Below, piece after piece: positions 1-7,120 of a stretch of 64,000 nucleotides of DNA. This DNA is from Rhabdobacter roseus. Lineage in GTDB: Bacteria; Bacteroidota; Bacteroidia; Cytophagales; Spirosomataceae. How positions within the stretch are numbered: position 1 is the stretch's first letter; the number at the start of each line of letters is the position of its first letter. The translations under genes and the position numbers were made by a program. The notes beneath the pieces are model-generated. The model searched no databases. It was not told where the DNA came from and saw only the letters and a program-made list of their open reading frames with translations. The stretch spans positions 930,001 to 994,000 of the forward strand of contig NZ_JACHGF010000001.1 of the NCBI RefSeq assembly GCF_014202275.1. Reading direction: 5' to 3'.

Positions 1-1
1 G

Positions 2-328
2 GAAGAAAACCGGCGCATCAAGCGCGTGGCCCGCGCCCGTCACCTGCTCACCAACGTAGCCGACACGCCCGAGGAGTGCGACTTCTACCTGTCGTCGATC
101 GTGAAAAAGGGGAACCTGAAGGTAGCCATCTCCACCAACGGCATGTCGCCCACGCTGGCCAAGCGCCTGCGCGAGGTACTTACCGAAGCCCTGCCCGACG
201 ACCTCGAAACCGCCATGGAGCAGCTCAAAGCCGTGCGCGACACGCTCCGCGGCGACTTTGCCCATAAGGTAGAGGAGCTCAACCGCATCACGGAGGTACT
301 GGTAAAAGCCCGCAAGCCCCACGAATGA
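2..328 (+). CDS. precorrin-2 dehydrogenase / sirohydrochlorin ferrochelatase, C-terminal part (cut by window edge)
   Basis: The frame is open from base 2, so the gene begins upstream of the window. The visible 108 residues match the end of the NAD-dependent precorrin-2 dehydrogenase family (the CysG N-terminal half, Met8 or SirC), which makes sirohydrochlorin and, in bifunctional members, inserts iron to give siroheme. The recognisable part is the run NVADTPEECDFYLSSIVKKG followed by ISTNGMSPTLAKRLRE, the family's dimerisation/active-site segment. A GTG at 26 is an internal codon rather than a start, because the homology continues upstream of it. The gene overlaps mobA by four bases (ATGA), indicating one transcript. 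Siroheme is the cofactor of the NirB nitrite reductase encoded at 16.3 kb. The SUMT step of the same pathway is at 15.2 kb. Confidence 0.85.
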   Translation, partial: EENRRIKRVARARHLLTNVADTPEECDFYLSSIVKKGNLKVAISTNGMSPTLAKRLREVLTEALPDDLETAMEQLKAVRDTLRGDFAHKVEELNRITEVLVKARKPHE

Positions 329-906
329 GCCAGCTCCGCGGACTCGTACTGAGCGGCGGCGAGAGCCGCCGCATGGGCCGCGACAAGGGTCTCATTCCCA
401 CCACCGAAGGTACCTGGGCCCAGCGGGCGGGTACTTTGCTGGGTACCTTGGGCCTGTCCGTGGCGGTGGTGGTGCGGGAGGCGCAGCGTGCCGCCTACGC
501 CGAGGTACTTGACCCGGCCTTTGAATTGCTCCTCGACGCCGACCTACCCCTGGGCGGACCGCTGAAGGGTATCCTCAGCGCCCACCAAAAGTACCCCACC
601 CACGACTGGCTCGTACTCCCCTGCGACCTCCCCGACATGACCGCCGCCGTGCTGCGTCAACTGGTCCTTTTTTATGAGCAAAACCCCACCGCCACCGCCT
701 GGGCCTACCGTGAGCCGGAGGGCTGGCAGCCGCTGCCGGGTATCTACTCGGCCCGGCGGCTGAGGTACCTGACGAGGGTACTTGGGCGCGGGCAGCTCCG
801 GCGCGCCAGCCTCCAGCAGGTACTTGAGCGCGGCCATTCGGCGGCGCTGGTACTTCCCAGTGCGCTCAAAGGTACCTTTCGGAATTACAACTACCCGGGT
901 TTTTGA
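325..906 (+). CDS. mobA: molybdenum cofactor guanylyltransferase MobA
   Basis: This 193-residue protein attaches GMP to molybdopterin to form the bis-MGD cofactor. The N-terminal nucleotide-binding signature LSGGESRRMGRDKG (residues 9-22) is the MobA form of the GGxSxRMGxDK motif. It is followed by DADLPLGGPLKGI (about 72-84) and the metal-binding LPCDLPDM (about 98-105). Length is normal for the family. The start overlaps the preceding siroheme gene by four bases. The assimilatory nitrate reductase at 8.6-12.2 kb needs this cofactor, so the gene fits the nitrate region although it lies 6 kb away from it. A decayed copy of its last 59 bases lies downstream at 1218-1276. Confidence 0.93.
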   Translation: MSQLRGLVLSGGESRRMGRDKGLIPTTEGTWAQRAGTLLGTLGLSVAVVVREAQRAAYAEVLDPAFELLLDADLPLGGPLKGILSAHQKYPTHDWLVLPCDLPDMTAAVLRQLVLFYEQNPTATAWAYREPEGWQPLPGIYSARRLRYLTRVLGRGQLRRASLQQVLERGHSAALVLPSALKGTFRNYNYPGF

Positions 907-1034
907 TAGGAGATTTATGGTTAGGTGAATCGGTTTATAAAGTACCTTTTGTAGGATTTACTCTAGGATTCAGAAGCGTTTGCAAACGAATGGACGGATC
1001 AATTAACGCGCCAGCGTGGCCGCGCTGCGGTCGA

Positions 1035-1154
1035 ATGTTTATAGAGAAGTAGACGTAGGTAGGGAACCCGCGTGCCGTTAGGTACGCAACCCACAGCTTG
1101 TTGCGTACCTAGCGGCACGCGGCAGATTTGAATGGCCGTTTCAGCTATAAACAT
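1035..1154. repeat. intergenic palindromic element bounded by ATGTTTATAG / CTATAAACAT
   Basis: A 120-bp segment is bounded by a perfect 10-bp inverted repeat. Inside it is a 23-bp near-perfect inverted repeat (1068-1090 and 1100-1122, one G-T wobble, 9-base loop) that would form a long hairpin. A second small hairpin, CGTGCC-TAC-GGCACG, follows at 1157-1171. No protein-coding frame is visible. The TTTATAG boundary recurs at 41764, 43122-43227, 43974 and 45514, so this looks like one member of a dispersed non-coding repeat family. The whole gap 907-1320 holds only this element and the mobA-tail remnant. Confidence 0.6.
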
Positions 1155-1217
1155 GTCGTGCCTACGGCACGGATTCGGCTCATGAGTAGGGATGATTTGT
1201 GATCAAGAGTAGCGTTG

Positions 1218-1276
1218 GGTACTTCCCAGCGCTCTCAAAGGTACTTTCCGGAATTGCAATTATCCGGAGCTTTGAT
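1218..1276 (+). pseudogene. decayed duplicate of the mobA 3' end
   Basis: Bases 1218-1276 align without gaps to 849-907, the last codons and stop of mobA, at roughly four matches in five, including the stop codon position. No other part of mobA is repeated here and no start precedes it. The palindromic element at 1035-1154 lies between the two copies. This is consistent with an insertion or recombination event that duplicated the end of the neighbouring gene, followed by drift. Confidence 0.6.
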
Positions 1277-1320
1277 GGAGCGATGGCTGATGACTAGCGG
1301 CGTTACGGCCGTGTTTTCAG

Positions 1321-2253
1321 TCAATGAAAGGACTGCCGGTACGCGACCGGGGTTTGGTTGGTTTTGTTTTTAAACAGTTTGCTGAACGATTGCGGGTACT
1401 CAAAACCGAGCTGATAGGCAATTTCACTGACGGAAAGCTCCGTGGTGGTCAGGATGTCTTTGGCGTGTTCGATCAGCTTTTCGTGGATCAGTTGCTGGGT
1501 CGTTTGGCCGGTCAGTTGCTTCAGGCAATCACTGAGGTACTTGGGCGATAAATGCAATTGATCGGCCAGGTAGGTAGCGGTGGGCAACGCTTTTTCACCC
1601 GTATCGCTGAACCAACTATTGAGTAGCTTTTCAACGTTATGCAGCAGCTCATTGGTGGCGACCTTTCGGGTTATGAACTGCCGGTTGTAGTAGCGGTTGC
1701 AGTACGTAAGCAGCAGGTCGATATGCGCAATAATGACTTCCTGACTGAAGCCGTCGATCGGTAACAGGTATTCCTTTTCAATCTGTTGAAATACCTCTTC
1801 TATTGATTTTTGCTCATCTTCCGATAAAATCAAGGCTTCGTTCACTTTATAATCGAAAAAACCCAAGGTCTTTATTTTTTGGCTTAGCGGAAAAGATCTC
1901 AAAAAATCCGGGTGAATGGATAGGAGCCAGCCGGAAGGAGCCATGGTAAAATCTTTTTCGATGATGCTCACTTGCTTGGGCGCAAAGCAGGAGATAACGC
2001 CTTCGTCGAAGTCAAACGGGGTTTGCCCGTACTGCATTTTGCACGGGCATTCCTTTTTCAGGGTAATCTGGTAGAAGTCCGAGATCAACCTTAGGCGTTG
2101 ATGGGCTTCGATTTTGGGTATATCCTCAAAGCGCACAATACTGAAAAGCGTATGCTTGGGCTTAGTCATCCCTGCGGCTTCGTGGAGCGCCGAAATGGAC
2201 TTAAAATGGAAGGTTAAGGGCTCGCTGCTCATTTCACCTGGTTTTCTTGTCAA
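1321..2253 (-). CDS. AraC-family transcriptional regulator
   Basis: A 310-residue one-component regulator. The C-terminal ~100 residues form the AraC double helix-turn-helix: first helix pair around LADQLHLSPKYLSDCLKQLT and second around EIAYQLGFEYPQSFSKLFK. The N-terminal ~190 residues form a cupin-like sensing half typical of Bacteroidota AraC regulators (FSIVRFEDIPKI near residue 37). A start at Met8 (2232) is equally possible. The gene lies 9 bases downstream of an SDR oxidoreductase on the same strand, so the pair is probably one operon and the regulator may control it. The effector cannot be told from the sequence. Confidence 0.88.
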   Translation of the reverse strand: MTRKPGEMSSEPLTFHFKSISALHEAAGMTKPKHTLFSIVRFEDIPKIEAHQRLRLISDFYQITLKKECPCKMQYGQTPFDFDEGVISCFAPKQVSIIEKDFTMAPSGWLLSIHPDFLRSFPLSQKIKTLGFFDYKVNEALILSEDEQKSIEEVFQQIEKEYLLPIDGFSQEVIIAHIDLLLTYCNRYYNRQFITRKVATNELLHNVEKLLNSWFSDTGEKALPTATYLADQLHLSPKYLSDCLKQLTGQTTQQLIHEKLIEHAKDILTTTELSVSEIAYQLGFEYPQSFSKLFKNKTNQTPVAYRQSFH

Positions 2254-2262
2254 AGGTACCCA

Positions 2263-3066
2263 TTACATTCCGGTTTTTTGGCGGTACGACCGGGCAAAAC
2301 CGCTCGTCAGTACGCGGTTAGGTATCAGTGCTACGATACGGGCCCCCCAGGTATTCAGGGTTCCGGATACCACCACGTGTTTCCCCTTCTCTAGTCCCCC
2401 TAAGGCTTCGTCGGCCACCTGCTCCGGGGTTTGTGTGGAGCGGCCGTACTCGACATTGAGCCCCTTTCCTTTTGCGTTGGCGTCTATGCCGGCGGCTTTA
2501 TTGAAATTGGTTCTGGTCAAGCCCGGACAAAGCAACATGACGTGAATGCCGTAGGGCTTACACTCCTGGGTGATGGCCTCGGTAAACGAACGCACAAAAA
2601 CCTTGCTGGCGGCGTAGGTGGCCATGTAGGGGATGGGCATAAACGAGGCCATAGACGCTACGTTGATGATCGTCCCGCCTCTTCGCTGTTGCATCTGCGG
2701 CAAAAACAGATGCGTAAGCGCCACCAGCGAGGAAATGTTTAGTTGTATCAACTCCAACTCTGCCTTGAGCGTAAGGTCTGAAAACGGGCCCCCGGAACCA
2801 ATCCCAGCGTTGTTGATGAGCATATCTATGTCCAAGCCACGTTGCTGGGTGATTGCAAAAACCTGCTCCGCTGTTTCGGGCTTGGCCAAATCGGCGGCTA
2901 TGAACTGAGCCTGGATGCCAAATTTTTCGGCCAGCTGTTGGCATTGTTGGCTCAGCTTCTCCGCATTACGCGCTACCAGTAAAAGGTTATGTTTTCTTTC
3001 GGCCAGTTTATAGGCAAGGGCTTCCCCAATTCCACCGGATGCCCCCGTGATCAATGCAACTTTCAT
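2263..3066 (-). CDS. short-chain dehydrogenase/reductase
   Basis: A 267-residue classical SDR, predicted cytosolic and NAD(P)(H)-dependent. Visible are the Rossmann glycine motif TGASGGIG (residues 7-14), the NNAG structural motif, the catalytic serine in INVASMASF and the YxxxK pair in YAASK. An Arg at the end of the second strand (LLVARN) favours NADPH. The substrate is not predictable. It precedes the AraC regulator by 9 bases, the frequent Bacteroidota arrangement of an SDR with its AraC regulator. Confidence 0.9.
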   Translation of the reverse strand: MKVALITGASGGIGEALAYKLAERKHNLLLVARNAEKLSQQCQQLAEKFGIQAQFIAADLAKPETAEQVFAITQQRGLDIDMLINNAGIGSGGPFSDLTLKAELELIQLNISSLVALTHLFLPQMQQRRGGTIINVASMASFMPIPYMATYAASKVFVRSFTEAITQECKPYGIHVMLLCPGLTRTNFNKAAGIDANAKGKGLNVEYGRSTQTPEQVADEALGGLEKGKHVVVSGTLNTWGARIVALIPNRVLTSGFARSYRQKTGM

Positions 3067-3206
3067 CTTTCTACTTGTTTAAGTGTATGGTGCAAAGGTA
3101 GGTTCGTCCATATACCTATAAGTAGCCGTATGTCGGGTGGTTGTATCCAAATGTCGGATCGGGTGTCGCCGCCGTGCGGAGCCGCTCAGGGAAAGGTACC
3201 TGGCGG

Positions 3207-4097
3207 CTAGGGCATATTCTTTTTCTCGGCCGTCCAGCCCGCTGATTGGGAAAGCCCCGGCGGGTTGCCCGTAAATAGTTTACCGGCTTCCCGGTCTCCT
3301 TTCAGCTGCCACTTGTACCAGGCGGTGGCCACCCGGGCAAACTCCCCGCCGTGGGGTTGTGCGTAGGTACCTCCGTGGCCCACGTCGAGGTTTCCTACCA
3401 AAACCGGCACATGGTTGATCTGCTTGAAGTCGTCCATGCCGTTTTGGTAGGCAATATCCGAAGGGCCACCCAGGAGATACAGGGTAGGTGTATGTATTTG
3501 GTTGATCTGCTCTTTGGTGATTTTGGGCAGGCCGGGCATCCCCTCCCTCGGGTTGGTGAAAATACCGCTGTTGAACACCCCAAGGGTACTAATCCTGGGA
3601 TCACCCGCCACCTCAAGCGCTTGCAGCCCCCCGCACGACATCCCGCTCACGGCTATTTTTGTGATGTCTAGCTTTCCGTAGTAGGGGCTGCTTTTGTCCT
3701 TATTCTGGGCAATGGCCCAATCTACCGCCGCTAACAGCAGGGAGGACGACGACGAACCCCTTACTTTCTCGCCCGACTCGCTGGGCATGGTACCAATGGC
3801 AAGGACCAAAAAGCCATGAGACGCCACTTCATTCAGGAAGTTGACATGCTCCCAGGGGGAGTTAAAGCAGGCCCCATTGCCCCAGGCGATCACGGGTAGC
3901 TTGTCCTTCTTGCCAAAAGTACCCATGTCCTTAGGCCGAAAAATGGTATGGGTAGGCAGCGAGGCCTCCATCATCATGATGGCGCTGTACTTTCCCGTAC
4001 CTCCGTCCTCGACCACACGCGAGCTGACTGGCTGGGAAAAGGATTCCGTAGCGGCAAGTAGAACTACCAGAAATAGGGGAATACTATAAGGTCTCAT
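3207..4097 (-). CDS. secreted alpha/beta hydrolase (dienelactone/PETase-like fold)
   Basis: A 296-residue protein with an N-terminal signal peptide (hydrophobic residues 6-16, cleavage near SFSQ). The nucleophile elbow is GMSCGG with Ser154. Asp214 (GGPSDIA) and His241 (DVGHGG) sit in the right order and spacing to complete the triad. The run VIAWGNGACFNSPWEHV fits the oxyanion/lid region seen in chlorophyllase, cutinase and dienelactone-hydrolase-like enzymes. It is probably periplasmic or exported and acts on an ester. No genes nearby suggest the substrate. The 140-base gap upstream of the SDR separates the two units. Confidence 0.78.
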   Translation of the reverse strand: MRPYSIPLFLVVLLAATESFSQPVSSRVVEDGGTGKYSAIMMMEASLPTHTIFRPKDMGTFGKKDKLPVIAWGNGACFNSPWEHVNFLNEVASHGFLVLAIGTMPSESGEKVRGSSSSSLLLAAVDWAIAQNKDKSSPYYGKLDITKIAVSGMSCGGLQALEVAGDPRISTLGVFNSGIFTNPREGMPGLPKITKEQINQIHTPTLYLLGGPSDIAYQNGMDDFKQINHVPVLVGNLDVGHGGTYAQPHGGEFARVATAWYKWQLKGDREAGKLFTGNPPGLSQSAGWTAEKKNMP

Positions 4098-4340
4098 AGA
4101 TTGAAGGGTTGGTTTAGGAAAGGGATGGTTGATAATAACGCGACGGACATTTTTGCAGCAAAAGAAGACTATGTTTCGTCAGCCTAAATTTATTGATTAA
4201 CTGGAATAGTGGGCATTTGTTCAGCATTTATTCTTTTGCTACTATTGCAGAAATGCCTTGTTAGCACTCAGTCCGTACCACTTTTTTGCATTACCATCAA
4301 GCCAGAGACTTGGAATTATTTTTTTTGCGTTTTTGTAGTT

Positions 4341-4835
4341 CTATTTTTTTAAAGCTGGGAATAGCTTGTCGAGTTCATTTAAGGTCATTGTAAAGCCTTC
4401 TTTGAAACCCATTTCAATCATTTGTTCCATGCGTTCAAGTGATTCATTGTAAATAGAAATGCGCACATTGGTTATTCCGTTTTCTTCGCTGAAATTTAAA
4501 TCCCAATCAGAGCCGGGTAGGTTAGGATTTGCATTTTCGTCTGCAAAGGCATTCAAATATTTGAAATTAGCTTTTGGGCTAATGGCTGTATATTGCTGGA
4601 TGGCCCAATGTGCTTGTCCTTCCGGACTTACCATCGCATAAAATCTGTGTCCGCCAACTCTGAAGTCCATGACTTTTGTTTTGGATACCCAGGGTTTGGG
4701 TGCCCACCATTGGTCAAGAATTTCTTGCTTTGTGAATGCGTCCCAAACCAAATCAAGTTCGGTGGCAAACTGCCTGGTGATAAAAACCGTTTTTGTCGAT
4801 TTATCGACTGTAAAGTCAAATAATAGGTTTTTCAT
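4341..4835 (-). CDS. SRPBCC/AHSA1-domain protein
   Basis: A 164-residue START-like ligand-binding domain of the activator-of-Hsp90 (AHSA1) family. The typical opening is [18 protein letters not shown] followed by DQWWAPKPW and the [12 protein letters not shown] strand. These proteins bind small hydrophobic ligands, and many are of unknown function. The start codon overlaps the stop of the upstream ArsR-type regulator by four bases (ATGA), so the two are translationally coupled. The gene has no GTAC tetranucleotide at all and is AT-rich, unlike the neighbouring GC-rich genes, which suggests recent transfer. Confidence 0.88.
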   Translation of the reverse strand: MKNLLFDFTVDKSTKTVFITRQFATELDLVWDAFTKQEILDQWWAPKPWVSKTKVMDFRVGGHRFYAMVSPEGQAHWAIQQYTAISPKANFKYLNAFADENANPNLPGSDWDLNFSEENGITNVRISIYNESLERMEQMIEMGFKEGFTMTLNELDKLFPALKK

Positions 4836-5152
4836 TTTTCCTGTTTTTTAATTGTTGATAATACTTGGTCTAATTGGTTGAATTTGGCTTCCCAAATCTT
4901 TTTGAACTGTTCTAGCCATTTTTCTATTTCTTTCATCTTATCAATTTCAAGCGAGTAATAAATTTCTCTACCATGTTGTTCTGGTTTCACCAGCTCGCAC
5001 TCGGTCAGGATACGTAGATGTTTAGATATAGCCTGTCGTGTGGTGTTGAAGTTCTCGGCAATGGCGTTTGGAGTCATAGCCTGTAAGGCGATTAAGGCAA
5101 TAATAGCCCTTCTTGTTGGGTCGGCAATGGCTTGAAAAATGTCTCGTCTCAT
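4832..5152 (-). CDS. ArsR/SdpR-family winged-helix repressor
   Basis: A 106-residue winged-helix protein. [20 protein letters not shown] is the classic N-terminus of SdpR/ArsR-like repressors that partner AHSA1 proteins. The recognition helix lies in [18 protein letters not shown] and the wing in GREIYYSLE. The frame stays open upstream to 5374, but the start at 5152 is chosen because homology begins there and an AGAGAG tract precedes it; upstream codons run into a repeat. No metal-binding Cys cluster is seen, so it is not an arsenic sensor of the classical kind. The ligand is probably whatever the coupled SRPBCC protein handles. Confidence 0.87.
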   Translation of the reverse strand: MRRDIFQAIADPTRRAIIALIALQAMTPNAIAENFNTTRQAISKHLRILTECELVKPEQHGREIYYSLEIDKMKEIEKWLEQFKKIWEAKFNQLDQVLSTIKKQEK

Positions 5153-5332
5153 CTCTCTGTTTATTTTTTGAGAAACCAATCGGTTGCAAATATATGCGCA
5201 ACTATTCGGTTTCTCAAATTTATCTTCATTTTTTTTAGCTTGTTGGAAGTCGGTGGTAATGGTACCTAGGGCATCCAAAAATGGATGTTCATTCCTGACT
5301 ATGCGGAATTTTCTACAGAAATGCCCCGCTCG

Positions 5333-5452
5333 CCCTGATTTGTAATCGGGCGTCGCCACGCCGGGCGTCGCCACGCCGGGAGGAGCGCCTCCGGGGCGGG
5401 ATTACTTAGCGTTTAAAACGCAAGTGGAGCTAACCCCGATTGCAAATCAGGG
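5333..5452. repeat. intergenic repeat with CCCTGATTTGTAATCGGG / CCCCGATTGCAAATCAGGG arms
   Basis: Left arm 5333-5350 and right arm 5434-5452 are inverted copies. Between them are the palindrome GCGTTTAAAACGC (about 5409-5421) and a short tandem duplication of GGGCGTCGCCACGCC. It is the same family as the elements at 6460-6534 and 6545-6619. There is no coding potential. It lies between two AT-rich genes. Confidence 0.7.
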
Positions 5453-5470
5453 TTAGCTAGAGTTTTAACT

Positions 5471-6289
5471 TTAATTCTTTTTATACTTTTGCCTGTTTTC
5501 TTCACTAAATACAATGGGAAGATTCCAGGTACGTCTTTGATGCTGCCCAAGTTTGTATACTACATCCCACTCAGGGATTGTCCTTACCGCACTTATTGCT
5601 TCGCTGTCAAATAGAACATCATGGCCCTTTATGACTTTCACACTATCCACCACGCCCTGTTCATTGGCCGAAAACTGGATAAAGACGTTTATGGTACGGT
5701 CTTGTTTCGGTAGTTGGTTCCAAGCTATTTGGGTGTAAATATGCTCTAATAATTTCTTGTTGTCTTTACTGTATTCAGATTGCCTTGACTTAGAATTGTC
5801 ATAATTTTTTGTTTCAATAAGCGCTCCTTTTTCAAAAACCAACACCGTTTGTCCTTCGTAGACGGAGTAATAGTCGGAAGGGGAATAGAATAAAAATTTC
5901 CCTTTGGGAGTAATTAGATTTTCGGTCACCCAGCTAGCCTTTACTTTTCCATTTTCGCATTTCTCTCCGAAAAGTGTTTTTAGGTCAGCTTTGATACGGT
6001 TTTCGTGAAAGCAGCAACTAAAAATATTGGTCAAATAAAGTTGGTTATTGAGGATGGTCCATTCCGCTTGGTACCTTCTCCAACAAGCAGTTGAAAAACA
6101 ACCCTCTTTGCCTCCAAACAGCCTTTTCTGTAAACTATCCATCGTTGGAAATGCCTCAAGTGGGGTAGAACTGATGGATGATGTATCCCCATTGAAAATA
6201 AGTATATCAGGAACTTGCCCCGTTCCAAAGTTCTTGAAAGGGGATATTGTCAAGAGCAAAATCATCAACAGGTAAGGTCTAGCTGCCAA
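5471..6289 (-). CDS. exported protein with TonB C-terminal-like domain
   Basis: A 272-residue protein beginning at a TTG that gives a signal-peptide-like start (MAARPYLLMILLLTISPF). An ATG at 6265 is the alternative. The last ~90 residues match the TonB C-terminal fold as used in Bacteroidota energy-transducer-like proteins: INVFIQFSANEQGVVDSVKV, then SEAISAVRTIPEWD and the final strand WNLPIVF. The middle ~150 residues are unrecognised. There is no transmembrane proline-rich linker as in true TonB, so an energy-coupling role is doubtful. The gene is AT-rich and is bracketed by copies of the same intergenic repeat family (5333-5452 and 6460-6619), suggesting acquisition as a unit. Confidence 0.65.
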   Translation of the reverse strand: MAARPYLLMILLLTISPFKNFGTGQVPDILIFNGDTSSISSTPLEAFPTMDSLQKRLFGGKEGCFSTACWRRYQAEWTILNNQLYLTNIFSCCFHENRIKADLKTLFGEKCENGKVKASWVTENLITPKGKFLFYSPSDYYSVYEGQTVLVFEKGALIETKNYDNSKSRQSEYSKDNKKLLEHIYTQIAWNQLPKQDRTINVFIQFSANEQGVVDSVKVIKGHDVLFDSEAISAVRTIPEWDVVYKLGQHQRRTWNLPIVFSEENRQKYKKN

Positions 6290-6459
6290 TGGGCTTGTCG
6301 TTTTTTAGTTGCTATTAACCGTTTGGGGACTTGGTGGGAGACCGGATTTTTAGCACTAAACGATCCGTAGAAGACTCGGCCACGCTGTCGTTGGCAAAAG
6401 CCCAAGAGATTAGCTTTTTACTGATTAGATCGAAGAGTAATGCGCGCCACCCGCGCTCG

Positions 6460-6534
6460 CCCTGATTTGTAATCGGGGCGGAATCACTTTGCGTTTAAAA
6501 CGCAATTTGAGACAACCCCGATTACAAATCAGGG
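6460..6534. repeat. complete 75-bp intergenic palindromic element
   Basis: Arms CCCTGATTTGTAATCGGGG (6460-6478) and its exact reverse complement (6516-6534) flank the palindrome GCGTTTAAAACGC. The element is non-autonomous and carries no gene. The gap 6290-6626 is filled by this copy and the damaged copy that follows it. Confidence 0.75.
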
Positions 6535-6544
6535 TTAGCTAGAG

Positions 6545-6619
6545 CGCCTCCGGGGCGGGATCACTTAGCGTTTAAAACGCAAGTGGAGCTAACCCCGATT
6601 GCAAATCAGGGTTAGCTAG
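6545..6619. repeat. partial copy of the same intergenic element lacking its left arm
   Basis: The central GCGTTTAAAACGC palindrome and the right arm (6593-6611) are present. The left arm is replaced by GCGCCTCCGGGGCGGGATCAC, which is also found in the copy at 5333-5452. The following short TCAGGGTTAG run (6621-6630) repeats the element's edge and runs into the end of the next gene. Confidence 0.6.
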
Positions 6620-6626
6620 ATCAGGG

Positions 6627-7097
6627 TTAGCGCACTCCAAACTCTGCCAGGGCGCGGGGGAAGTTCTCGCCTTCGTGGCCGGAGCGGCTGAGCTTCACGA
6701 GAGCGAAGCGCTGGAGCAGGCTGAGGCGGGCCCAGTCGGCTGCGCGGAGCGGCGGACAGGCCCATTCGTGGGCTTTTTGCTGTACTTCGGCGGGTACTTC
6801 GTGGCGGTTTTCCCAGCTGGCGTGAAGTACCTGTAGGTCCTTGGGTACTTTGTGGCTACGTTCCCACACGGTCTCCAGCAAGTAGCGGCGGTACCGCGCT
6901 ATGTCGGCCTCGCTCTCGCAGGGTAGGGCGGCGAGGGTTTCTTTATCCGTGTCGCTAAGGCGGGCCCACTCGGCCAGTTGCAGCTTGACGCGCACGGTGT
7001 CGAGCTTGTAGCGGACGATCATCGGAATGCAGCGGAGCGTGTCCACGAAGTCGCTCTCAAAATCAAAATAGACGGGCTTCACGAGTACTTGTTCCAT
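6627..7097 (-). CDS. nitrate reductase-associated protein
   Basis: A 156-residue protein resembling the small conserved 'nitrate reductase associated' family found beside assimilatory nitrate reductases in cyanobacteria and Bacteroidota. FDFESDFVDTLRCIPMIVRY and KLQLAEWARLSDTDKETL are the parts I recognise. It has no signal peptide or membrane segment. Its molecular role is unknown to me; it is presumed to help assemble or regulate the reductase. It is the last gene of the nitrate operon, 23 bases beyond the rubredoxin-tailed protein. Confidence 0.78.
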   Translation of the reverse strand: MEQVLVKPVYFDFESDFVDTLRCIPMIVRYKLDTVRVKLQLAEWARLSDTDKETLAALPCESEADIARYRRYLLETVWERSHKVPKDLQVLHASWENRHEVPAEVQQKAHEWACPPLRAADWARLSLLQRFALVKLSRSGHEGENFPRALAEFGVR

Positions 7098-7120
7098 GGT
7101 CTGTCGGCGAAGATACGAAT

